Program-made: the position numbers and the translations under genes | In this document: positions 6,242 through 15,400 of the stretch, in pieces | Numbering within the stretch: position 1 is the stretch's first letter | Layout: every line of letters begins with the position of its first letter | The notes under the pieces: generated by a model | The model's database searches: none | Told to the model about the DNA's origin: nothing | What the model saw: only the letters and a program-made list of their open reading frames with translations | IMG/VR virus record: IMGVR_UViG_3300020185_000254 | Span: 1-24,425 of that record | Direction: 5' to 3' (one strand) | Source: a virus | DNA: 24,425 bases

Positions 6242-7911
6242 TGCCTGCTTATTCAACTGACCTTCAAACGCTGAGCACTGCCGATGGTGTGGATGGTTCG
6301 CAGCCTACCGGATGGTCTGAAACGTCAGGCCATATTACTGGTAACCAAGCGACCGCAGACGAGGACTTAGTTCTTCAGGGTCAGTCGTGCGTATCGAAAC
6401 CTTCAGGAAACGCTACTGGCGTTGCGGCGGGATTTAACTACAACCACGGCATCAATATCAGGGCTGATGCAGATTGGGTGGATGGCACTTCGGTTATTTT
6501 CTATTGGTGGCTGGCTACATTTCCCAGCGCTTTGGAGAGCTTTACTTTTGGCCCTACCACGGGCGTAAGTGGCGATACAGGCGCTACTATTTCAGGCGGC
6601 TACCTGCTTGGCGTAGGTCAGGGTGAGGCAAACGCTCGATACTTTAACGTGGGCGGAAACGACAAATACGCTGGACCCTTCGGTGGATGGGTAAACACTG
6701 CCGTAGATCCAGTCAATACCCCTGTCGCTTATACAGACGGCAGCCCAAACGCTATTTATGACGTGTTTCATTACATCCCGGTACTGAAGCAGTCGGTACG
6801 TCGAGGTAACTCGATGGCGGCAGATGTTTTGCGATGGGGTCCGAGAGGAAAGATAACAGTAAGCGGCACAGGTGTTGCCACGCTTGATCGTGTCGGTGAG
6901 TTTGACAGTCGAAATGATACGTCTGCCGATTCAGAGTTCACGCTAATTGATAGTGGTCAGCACCGGCTAGGCCTCTTCCAATCCGAGGCAGGCTTCTACC
7001 TATGGAAGGGTCAGTTAGAGGTGACGGGCACACTGACTGATGACAACACATCTATCGTGTTGCAGGACTGCCCAACCGTTTATGCCGACTTCACGGAGAT
7101 GCTCGTTAATGATGGGACAGTAAACCTGACAAACGTCTCGTTCACTGCGCAAGCGACTTCACCAAGGCAAGGTAAGTTTTCGCGAACGGGCTTGAGCCCC
7201 ACTTTAAATATGACCGGCTGCGTTTTATTGGATACGTCAACAGCGTCCTTATCAAGCGCTACTGGATGCTCCTTTGTTAGAACGCTTGCAGTAACAACAA
7301 GCGGCAACTTTAAAAACAACAAGGTAACAGAGTCGGCAGATACCGTTGGATTGAAAACAAGCTCGTTCAACATTTTTTCAAGCGACGTTACTGGTAATGA
7401 GTTTACGAAAAGCGCCAGTACAAGCCATGCAGCAGAGATAAACGGTACTACAGACTTTGTTTGGGACAACACGCTTATTGGTTATGGCACAGGCTCAACT
7501 GGGAGCCCGGTTACAACAACCAGCACGGGCAACGAAGCACTGCATCTAACATCAACTAGCGGCACTATCGATATTTCAGTTGCTGCTGGAGCAACTATAC
7601 CCACGATCAGATCAAGCGGAGTGACAGTCAACGTCATTGCTCAGCAAACAACGCTAACAATTACCGGCGTAAAGGCTGGCTCTGACGTTGTTATTAGATC
7701 CGCTGGAACAACAACAAAATTAATAGACGTTCAGGACATTGTTTCGGATGGGAGCGTCTCGTACCAGTATACATTCGCTGCGTCGACATTCGTTGACGTA
7801 GCAGTATACGGAGAGGGATTCGTCCCTTTCTTTATCAACAACTTTGAGCTTAGCGTCAATGATGCGTCATTGCCTGCGGCTCAGGTCACAGATAGGAACT
7901 ACACCCCATGA
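6241..7911 (+). CDS. virion structural / tail fibre-like protein with probable beta-helix
   Basis: A 556-residue protein rich in Thr, Ser, Gly and Asn with almost no long helices. Residues 1-190 look like a beta-sandwich (GW, WVDGTSVIFYWWLATFP, GYLLGVGQGEANARYF). From about 250 to 420 there is a staggered pattern of small-residue turns with Asn ladders (NNKVT, GNEFT, DNTLI), spaced roughly 25-30 residues and typical of parallel beta-helix or solenoid proteins. The end (after about 480) looks like a small beta domain. In phages such proteins are tail fibres, spikes or capsid decorations; I infer a tail fibre or adsorption apparatus part. The ATG overlaps the preceding TAA and its own TGA overlaps the next gene (ATGATGA). 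Confidence 0.6.
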   Translation: MPAYSTDLQTLSTADGVDGSQPTGWSETSGHITGNQATADEDLVLQGQSCVSKPSGNATGVAAGFNYNHGINIRADADWVDGTSVIFYWWLATFPSALESFTFGPTTGVSGDTGATISGGYLLGVGQGEANARYFNVGGNDKYAGPFGGWVNTAVDPVNTPVAYTDGSPNAIYDVFHYIPVLKQSVRRGNSMAADVLRWGPRGKITVSGTGVATLDRVGEFDSRNDTSADSEFTLIDSGQHRLGLFQSEAGFYLWKGQLEVTGTLTDDNTSIVLQDCPTVYADFTEMLVNDGTVNLTNVSFTAQATSPRQGKFSRTGLSPTLNMTGCVLLDTSTASLSSATGCSFVRTLAVTTSGNFKNNKVTESADTVGLKTSSFNIFSSDVTGNEFTKSASTSHAAEINGTTDFVWDNTLIGYGTGSTGSPVTTTSTGNEALHLTSTSGTIDISVAAGATIPTIRSSGVTVNVIAQQTTLTITGVKAGSDVVIRSAGTTTKLIDVQDIVSDGSVSYQYTFAASTFVDVAVYGEGFVPFFINNFELSVNDASLPAAQVTDRNYTP

Positions 7912-8078
7912 TGAAAAAAGTAGTCATGACAACAGACAGCAAGCACGTAGGTGACACGGTCGACTCCACCGCCGACGTAATTGAATTCGCTGACGGCGAG
8001 AAGATGCAGGTGGAAAAGCGCCTAGCAGACAACAGGGTTCTCTCGAACTCCAACTACGTTATTATTTTAGAGGAATAA
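7908..8078 (+). CDS. 56-residue phage protein between two structural genes
   Basis: The frame ATGATGAAAAAAG... from 7908 to the TAA at 8076-8078 encodes 56 residues. It starts MMKKVVMTTDSKHVGDTVD and ends NSNYVIILEE, with a middle part rich in Asp, Glu and Val that looks like a small beta fold. The first ATG overlaps the previous stop by four bases, which indicates translational coupling, and it leaves only three bases before the next start. Otherwise 170 bases in a packed operon would be empty. Function unknown; perhaps a small virion or chaperone protein for the fibres. Confidence 0.7.
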   Translation: MMKKVVMTTDSKHVGDTVDSTADVIEFADGEKMQVEKRLADNRVLSNSNYVIILEE

Positions 8079-8081
8079 AAC

Positions 8082-9530
8082 ATGGCCAAGTTGATTGATG
8101 GTGACGATCTCATCGTCGGCACTAACATCGCTATTGATACAACTGCCCGGACTTTTACGCTTACCGCGTCAGCTGATGGTTCTACGACCAATGGCCTGAT
8201 CGCAAAAGACGGCGTAACACTTCAGGCGCTGTATTCTAAATTCATCAAGCTCTGGGAAACCAGTGCTTACAACAGCTTCCCGTTCCCAATGTATGCAATT
8301 GACGCCAAGTCGGGTCAGTTCCAGTTTGGTTTTGACGGATCAAAGTTCAGTGATTGGGGTCCATCAAACGACGCTACTCGTAACATGTTGCGAGATGGTG
8401 GTTTCGATGAATTCCAAGCAGGCGGCACAGCAGCCCTTGATGGAACATCTGCAACCGGCGATCTTGCTCGCAGATATGTAGGCATCGTATCTCTGGGTGA
8501 TGTTAATACGGGCGCTCAGCTTTACTACCAGCTTGCCTCAGCAGATGCCGCGGTCGATTTCGAATTTGACGATGAGGTTAACCAAGCAGTACAGATCTTT
8601 GGTGACTCAGCTGTTGATGCAGGGTCAGCCAACGTCAACAAGCAGGCATTCTTCAGAGCCTATGCTCGTGAGGAAGGGTTCACATACCGCGACTCTACGC
8701 TGGCCGACACTGGTCAGACAGCGACAGGTGCATTTACTGTTAATGTTCTGCTCTCTAACTCGGTTGATACGAACATTGTCAACACTGACGCAGAGATTAC
8801 CGGAGCTCAATCTGCGACTTACACAAACATCACGGTCGATTACTTCAGTGCAGGTCAGTCAACGGACATCAACGATGTAAACGATGACTTCCCTTTCAGC
8901 GTTATCGTCGATGGTAATGGTGCAACGCTTCAGCAAATCTACACCAAGCTGCAGTACCTTCTTCGCCAAGATGCGGACATTAATGATGCTGGAAACGCAG
9001 GGACAATAAACGGTAAGACGGCTAACTTGCTTGCGGAATTTGAGGGATCAACGCTCAAGTGTAAGCAAGGCGTGTTTATCTCGAACTTTAATGTCGACGA
9101 GCTGAACAATGTCGAGTTCATTGACGATAACGGCGTAACTCGTGTTTACAACTTTGCTTCAAGTGGAACGCTTCAGTTCAACAGCTTCTTGGCGTCAGGT
9201 GGAACAGGCTACTTCACTATGTTCATCACTGACTCAGTCACTGGTGCTGATGACTACGGAACGGGCGCTGCAATTGTTCTTGACGACAAGGATGGCTCGG
9301 ACATTTCAGGAACAATCTCAAGCGGATCTATTCCCTTCACTTTCGCATACGACACCAACGTGCAGGGCGGTCGGTCAGTCTTCACAGAAGCTGGCGGAAC
9401 GGTTCCTGTAACGGTCATTGCGGGTAACAAAGGCGTGGCTAAGCCGGTAGTTGCAACAGCAACAATCACCAAGGCGAAAGGTATAACGATCTCTCTCGTT
9501 GCTGAGCAGGATCGAGCTTACGTCGACTAA
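8082..9530 (+). CDS. phage virion structural protein with duplicated domain
   Basis: A 482-residue beta-rich protein with GAGGAA before the ATG. Near residue 44 it has GVTLQALYSKFIKLW, and near residue 280 GATLQQIYTKLQYLL, with similar sequence around both. This suggests an internal duplication of one domain. Between and after these are Thr/Asp/Val-rich beta segments (YRDSTLADTGQTATGAFTVN, then VYNFASSGTLQF). Proteins of this look are found among tail and appendage genes of environmental podoviruses; I infer a tail, baseplate or fibre part. No catalytic motif is seen. It lies between the small coupled gene and the 660-residue structural gene, all in one operon. Confidence 0.6.
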   Translation: MAKLIDGDDLIVGTNIAIDTTARTFTLTASADGSTTNGLIAKDGVTLQALYSKFIKLWETSAYNSFPFPMYAIDAKSGQFQFGFDGSKFSDWGPSNDATRNMLRDGGFDEFQAGGTAALDGTSATGDLARRYVGIVSLGDVNTGAQLYYQLASADAAVDFEFDDEVNQAVQIFGDSAVDAGSANVNKQAFFRAYAREEGFTYRDSTLADTGQTATGAFTVNVLLSNSVDTNIVNTDAEITGAQSATYTNITVDYFSAGQSTDINDVNDDFPFSVIVDGNGATLQQIYTKLQYLLRQDADINDAGNAGTINGKTANLLAEFEGSTLKCKQGVFISNFNVDELNNVEFIDDNGVTRVYNFASSGTLQFNSFLASGGTGYFTMFITDSVTGADDYGTGAAIVLDDKDGSDISGTISSGSIPFTFAYDTNVQGGRSVFTEAGGTVPVTVIAGNKGVAKPVVATATITKAKGITISLVAEQDRAYVD

Positions 9531-9542
9531 TAGGAGTTAATC

Positions 9543-11525
9543 ATGGCGGCTAACGACAAGCGTTTCACCCGTGTTCCACCAGAGAGCACTGGTGATCGCA
9601 TCCACATGGTCCATACCGCAGAGATTGAATTCTCTGGTGGCTATGATCAGTGGCAGATAGGCAAGAGATACACCATTAGTGGTAACGGTGGGCCAACTAT
9701 GTTGGTTCACGTCCACGGTGTGCAGGGCTCAGGCGTTGCTGGTCACCTAAGCGTTCACTACGCGAAGGCTGACAAGTACAACGAAGTAGAGCCAATCGCA
9801 GGGCAGACGGTCACCGATCCTGATGGCATTACTGTCGCTGCTACTGTCGTTGCCGCTTATGATACTTACATACCTGCTCAGAACATTATTGGTTACGATA
9901 ACCCTGAGTACGGCATGGATGTCGATATCACTGGCTCAGCCAATGTCCGATTTGCTGAGGGTCTTCCGCAGCTAGATGCGTGGGGCAAGCTACGAACCAC
10001 TGGTGCTACTTCTCTGGGTGAGTATGTCTTCGGACAGCCTGAGATTCTGAACAACAACTTTGCCAAGACCTCATTCGAGGGTGGCTATATCACCTATGAA
10101 GTGGATCGAAACTCCGTAAAGGTTGGTATTGATGATCAGGTTGGTACAGTCGCAAATGCGTTTGCTGCCATGACTTCAAATACTTATCACCGGTATGTGG
10201 CAGGCAGTAGTCACCTGTACGCAGGCACTGCCAGACTAAACGACCCTGCAGCGACAGGCAGCGTTAGACGCTGGGGATTGTTTGATTCAAACAATGGCTT
10301 CTTCTTTATTGTAGGAGCAGGCGGCACTGGTGCAGCAGGCGCCACAGGATTTGGTGTGTGTATTCGCAGCAGCATCCCTTCTGCTCCACAGAAAGACACG
10401 ATCATTCCTCGATCCGAATGGAATGGAGACAAACTTGATGGCACAGGTGATAGCCAAGAAGTACTAGACCTGACTCACGCAAACATCTGGTGGATTGATA
10501 TCCAATGGCATGGTGCTGGACGAGTTAGGTTCGGAACCTATGTAGATGGTCAGCGCGTTGTTTGTCATAGCTATTATCAAGGCAATCGGTTTGATCAAGC
10601 GATGAGCCAGACAGCGTCGTTACCGGTTTGTTTCGCAAACAAGGGGACCGCAGGTACTGGCTCAAATCTGTTTATTGAGACTTGGTCTGCTGCGGTATGG
10701 ACTGAAACGACGCTCGATGTTCGTAGCTTCGGTCAGCCATCTACCTATGCGTCATCGCATGCGACCGTTACAGCAGACATCGGTGACGACTGGCAGTACC
10801 TGTTCAGCCTGAGTCCAGAGCAGCTCCTTGATAGTGGCGAGGTTAACCACTCTTTGTATATGCCTACATCAATATCAGCGTTCGCATTTGATCAGGTCGC
10901 TGGGGCACCAGAAGCGTTGGTGGATATGAAGGCAACCTTGAACTCAGTACACGCTGGTCATGATTTTAGTTTGATCCCCGGAACTACGGTCGATGTCTCT
11001 ACTGCAGGAACAAGCTACGGCGGTGGCAAGACCATCCTCGAAGAAATGTTCCGAGGTCGCTATGAAGCTGATCTTACCGACACATACAACAACTATCAGT
11101 ATGGATCAGTTAAGAACTACTCAGATGATGGCGGAACCGCATCGCAAACAGTTACCGGTGCTACTGAAGCATTAGAGGCCGAGATTACTGTCAGTGGATT
11201 ACTGGCACTGAGAGAGCCTCAAGCGGCAACCTTCCCTCTCAACCTATTGGGTGGCGCAGTAGAGATCACTGGGTCCACAAACGTCAGCTGGAACGGCACT
11301 TATTTCTTGAGCCCAACTGGGACGAGCACAGCCAAGCTATACAGTGATGTGGGCTTGATGACTCCGGTTGACTCATCTGGATTCGGTGCATTTACCGGGA
11401 CAGCTACCGTCAAAGGATTCTATGGCTCACGACTTGTCTGGAGCTTCTTCGCGAAGACTAGACCTAGCCTTTTCACAACAGTGAAGTTGATGCTGGCGGT
11501 GAATTGGAAAGAGCTGATCCAGTAA
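9543..11525 (+). CDS. phage tail fibre / adsorption structural protein
   Basis: A 660-residue beta-rich protein with a strong ribosome site (AGGAG) before the ATG at 9543. The N-terminal 130 residues are a compact beta domain (GDRIHMVHTAEIEFSGG...). Residues 140-420 look like a concanavalin/LamG-like sandwich with the hallmarks RRWGLFDSNNGFFF and IWWIDIQWHGAGRVRFG. The C-terminal third is another beta region ending in LMLAVNWKELIQ. This pattern is frequent in structural proteins of marine and soil phages. Given the fibre-like neighbours, I infer a receptor-facing or tail-attached component. I found no terminal variable repeat or lectin motif that would suggest a diversity-generating element. 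Confidence 0.6.
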   Translation: MAANDKRFTRVPPESTGDRIHMVHTAEIEFSGGYDQWQIGKRYTISGNGGPTMLVHVHGVQGSGVAGHLSVHYAKADKYNEVEPIAGQTVTDPDGITVAATVVAAYDTYIPAQNIIGYDNPEYGMDVDITGSANVRFAEGLPQLDAWGKLRTTGATSLGEYVFGQPEILNNNFAKTSFEGGYITYEVDRNSVKVGIDDQVGTVANAFAAMTSNTYHRYVAGSSHLYAGTARLNDPAATGSVRRWGLFDSNNGFFFIVGAGGTGAAGATGFGVCIRSSIPSAPQKDTIIPRSEWNGDKLDGTGDSQEVLDLTHANIWWIDIQWHGAGRVRFGTYVDGQRVVCHSYYQGNRFDQAMSQTASLPVCFANKGTAGTGSNLFIETWSAAVWTETTLDVRSFGQPSTYASSHATVTADIGDDWQYLFSLSPEQLLDSGEVNHSLYMPTSISAFAFDQVAGAPEALVDMKATLNSVHAGHDFSLIPGTTVDVSTAGTSYGGGKTILEEMFRGRYEADLTDTYNNYQYGSVKNYSDDGGTASQTVTGATEALEAEITVSGLLALREPQAATFPLNLLGGAVEITGSTNVSWNGTYFLSPTGTSTAKLYSDVGLMTPVDSSGFGAFTGTATVKGFYGSRLVWSFFAKTRPSLFTTVKLMLAVNWKELIQ

Positions 11526-11535
11526 GGAGTAAGCC

Positions 11536-12243
11536 GTGGCATTATCGCTATGGATCTCGCACGCTGAAGAGTGGGAGGCCAACGAAAAAGTAAGCATCGA
11601 CGGGGTTAGTAAAGTTATCCGTGTGAACGATGATGTCACGTCATTGGACATCAGGGTCGATGTTTACTCTGCGTGGGTTCGATGGTTCGAGCGGGATCAG
11701 AACGCTCAGTTCCTACCGGCAATGCGCTTCTCTGGCTTGGATCCCATTCCGGGCGGCTTCACGGGCGGGACATTCTTCGTAACGAACGGGTGGAAGCTGT
11801 ACTACAACCCGAACACAGTAGCTGTGAACGGCATCCTTTACTCTGACAATTTCTTGACCGCCTATTACACCTACGAAGGCGTCGAAGTATTCCCCGCGAC
11901 TGTATCCGCACTGGGTATTCAGGCATCTGCTGCATCTGACGGCGCGGCGATTGCTGATGCTGTATGGGCGAACGATGGCGTTGTGTCTGCTGAGGATGTT
12001 GCAACGGAAGTTGCGGCACCTAGCGCCGATACGATTGCTGCTCAGGTCTGGAGTCAGGCCATAGAGGCAGGCCTAAGCGCGGAAGAAGTTACTCGCATCA
12101 TGTTCTCAGTACTCACCGGCAAAGTTTCGGGAGCGGGAACAGGCACAGAGCGATTCCGCGATGTCGCTGACACCAAGGATCGATTAGTAGTCACCGTTGA
12201 TGACGATGGCAACAGGTCCGCGGTGGTGAGAGATGGCGCTTAA
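11536..12243 (+). CDS. conserved phage tail/structural protein
   Basis: A 235-residue protein from a GTG at 11536, supported by AAGGAGT ten bases upstream. The N-terminal domain contains TSLDIRVDVYSAWVRWFER and NAQFLPAMRFSGLDP. The linker (150-190) is Ala-rich with two A-D-x-V/I-W-like units, and the C-terminal part reads EEVTRIMFSVLTGKVSGAG, then FRDVADTKDRLVVTVDDDG. This combination is a recurring phage structural family found beside tail and fibre genes; the molecular role is not established to my knowledge. The last codons overlap the start of the next gene by 11 bases. Confidence 0.65.
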   Translation: MALSLWISHAEEWEANEKVSIDGVSKVIRVNDDVTSLDIRVDVYSAWVRWFERDQNAQFLPAMRFSGLDPIPGGFTGGTFFVTNGWKLYYNPNTVAVNGILYSDNFLTAYYTYEGVEVFPATVSALGIQASAASDGAAIADAVWANDGVVSAEDVATEVAAPSADTIAAQVWSQAIEAGLSAEEVTRIMFSVLTGKVSGAGTGTERFRDVADTKDRLVVTVDDDGNRSAVVRDGA

Positions 12244-12466
12244 ACATTTTGGCGCTCGTCATTTCAGAGCAAACACCTTTAAAACAATTACCCACTTTCG
12301 GGTCGAGGTCGAGCTACGCGACAAGACCGGCGGCACTCGCAAGAAGTGGGTTGAGTTCGAGGCTGAACGCTACAACGAGGAGATGCAACTTCTCTATGAG
12401 CAGGCTCGGAGAGATGAAGAAGAGATTATTGCTGTGATTGTTACAGCCATGGAGATCATACAGTGA
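12233..12466 (+). CDS. small conserved phage structural-region protein
   Basis: A 77-residue protein beginning MALKHFGARHFRANTF, a start that recurs in short phage proteins encoded directly after the preceding family. The rest is charged and helical (RDEEEIIAVIVTAMEIIQ at the end). Its ATG lies inside the end of the previous gene and its TGA overlaps the GTG of the giant gene (GTGA). Role unknown; position suggests a virion or assembly factor made in fixed ratio with its neighbours. Confidence 0.65.
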   Translation: MALKHFGARHFRANTFKTITHFRVEVELRDKTGGTRKKWVEFEAERYNEEMQLLYEQARRDEEEIIAVIVTAMEIIQ

Positions 12467-15400
12467 GTTTAACTGCTTGTATTAAGAAGGCCGCTAAAGC
12501 TATTAGTCCACAGGACGGTGCATATCTAACTCAGGTGCGTGCCGAGTTAATGCAGGAAGGCATGACCGCGATAGAAGCGGATCGTGCAGCTGTCCAGACA
12601 TTGATGGACGGCACCATGCAGGAACTTCAAGAGCTATCTCGTATGGTTGAGGAGCAAGGTGGAAAGCCTCTTTATGAAGAGATGACGCAGGCGGCACTGA
12701 GCAGAGTCACAGACCGCACGCCAGAGCTTCAGGAAGCCGCACAAGGGGTCACTGAAGGAACGGTAAATCAAGAGCAATACGCTGAGACGGTCGATCGATT
12801 CAAGCCCGTACAGGCCTATGAGAGCGTTCCTGAGCCAGAGGCTGATGAGGCAGCAGTAGCCGCACTCACAGAAGACAAGCGAGAGCGTTTTGGTGCGGCC
12901 AGAGAAGTAGAAGACGGCACCCCAGTAGCAGTGAGATTAGACATCCCAGCATACCGTGACAACGGCACATGGGTTGTATCGATACACGAGCAGAAAGAAG
13001 GTCAGGGCCAGAGCTCATTTCAAGCTGGTAAGTCAATTGGCTATGACAGCACGGCAGTCATCGATAATGTTGAATTCGGTATGCCTCAGAAAGGCGCACT
13101 GAATATCGCCAAGGGTAAGCCCAAAGGGACTATCGCAACGATGAAAGGGACATGGAGAAATGTTCCTGCGGCTGCAGCCAAAGAAATGGCAGATGCTGCG
13201 ATGGCTAGTGGCGATTATGTGCAGGTCGGAATGGACCCAGAGCGGCACAGTTTCTTCTATGACCGTGGTGATCACCGTGTGCCTGTGTTGAGCGCAGATG
13301 AAGTCATTCAGGTAGGCCCATTAGTTCTGGCTAAGAATCCCACCTACGGCAAGAAAGAAGATTTCCTATTTAGTCGGACTGGTAAGCCTGCCCTTGACCC
13401 GGTGCAGCTCAATGCGGTCGTCGAGAGGATCACCCCCGGGCGGAACATAGATAATCCCGAGTCCCCGGTTGTCGTCGTCGACACCTTTAACGATCTTCCG
13501 CAGGCGATCAAAGATGTAGCGATCGCACAAGGTGCGCAGCGTGCTGATGGTACGTCTGAAGTTGATGGCGCTTTTCATAATGGGAAAGTGTATCTCGTGC
13601 GCGAAGAGATCGCGAGCGAAGAACAGGCTGAAACTGTACTACTGCACGAAACTACGCACGGCGGCATGATGGAAATGCTGCGCGATCAAGGTATCAAGCA
13701 GGCAGCAAACGAATTATTCGTAGCCATGGGTGGTTCCAAAGGCTTCAACAAGATCGCCGCAGAGATGGGCATCGAGGAAAAGCTCAAGCCATACCGCGAA
13801 GGATCAGAAGGCATGACCCAAGAGGATCGTCAGTTCCTTATGGTGTCAGAGATGCTCGCCTACATCGGCGAGAAAGGATCTAAGGGGCTCAAGCTTAAAG
13901 CTCAGGAGCTCATCGGTCGCATCAAACAGTGGCTACGTGATCGTGGGTTCGCGACTCTGGCTGAAAAGGATGCGACTGACATTGCCTATATGGCACGCAA
14001 GTCACGAGAGATCGGTCTAGGACAAGGCCCAGCCACACTGTTCTCGAGAAAGAGAGAGAAGCAGCTGGGTGAATACTCTGCCCGTCAAGATGCTAATGGC
14101 GGACTGTTTGTCAGTGGTGACGTTGAGAGCATTCGATCCAAGCTCCCCGATGGATTGCGCGGTCGACCTGTCGAAGGCGGTCTGCAGTTCACGCCAAACA
14201 ACGCCCCCAGAGTTGAGGCTGCACTGAGCGGTGAAAGATTCTCTGGCAGGTCGGGTGAAGTTACAAAGAACGAGATGAAGAACGGCAGGTACGTCGGAGC
14301 TCCACCTCAGTACAACACGCCAGCCAAACTCCCGGCATTCAGAAAGCGATTCAAGATGCTGGCTGATGAAGGCACCCGGGGACGTTTCTGGTACGAGAAC
14401 TCAGGTGAAGCCATCCTGCAGATGACCGGCGGTAACGTCGAAGAGGCCAAGAAGTTTGTAGCCTTGCTCGCCATCTTCTCACCCCAAGCCAAGGTGGACG
14501 CTAACTCTACCTTCGCGCTGCGAGCATGGGCCCAGTATCAGGCCGGGAAGCCCATCGAAGTTAAGCAAGACAACATGAACCAGAAGGCTACCGAGCTTCT
14601 CTATGAGAACAAGCCTTGGAATGGGGAGAAGACTAGTAACTTCTTCCAGAATCTTTTGCGAGAGATCGAGCCCAGTACCGAAGGTAAGCAAGGCGCAACC
14701 ATCGATCTATGGATGATGCGTGCTGGAGGCTTCAAGACAGACGCGCCAAACGGATCGCAGTATGCATTCCTCGAGAACGAGACTAACCGACTGGCACAGG
14801 AATTAGGCTGGGAGCCTCAGCAGGTGCAGGCTGCAATCTGGGTAGCAATGAAAGCCCGGATGGAAAACAAAGGCGTTAAGCAGCGCACTGAAGCAAGGTC
14901 TGAGAAAGACGGCTACCTTCACTACACCTACGAGCCTAAGAAGACGCGGCATGTAACTTCGCCTGATGAGCATATGCAGAATTGGATCGACGAGGCGATG
15001 AAGCACACGCCTACTGAGGCGGATACTAGTGCTGCCAAGTTCGATTACGGGGATGGCGTGCGTCGTCACCTTGGACAGATCTCATGGGAGGCGACTCCTT
15101 CTACGAAGATCGACGTTCTACCGGGCATCCATGACGCAAGCTACGAAGACAAGCTCGACTTCCAGTATGCCGTACAGAACGTGCTCTACGATGAGAACGG
15201 CACGGATAAGCTTGCCATGCAGCTGGGGCTGCTTGTAAATACCAATGACACCGTGGTCCCCGGCTACTGGGAAGGCATCAGTAATCCATCGAACCAGACC
15301 GAAGTAGCTATGGTTCCTGCTAAAGGCAGTGTTACGGGTACTGATCAAGCCCAGAAAGACAATCTGGATGTCTACGCTGCAGCAATAGGTCTCATGCTCA

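Noticed and set aside
7080-7472. A 130-codon minus-strand frame inside the fibre-like gene
   Set aside because: The plus strand carries the continuous structural gene; the antisense translation is only a composition artefact of its Ser/Thr codons.
9543-11525. Diversity-generating retroelement target
   Set aside because: No reverse transcriptase, no template/variable repeat pair and no adenine-biased terminal repeat were seen in the window.
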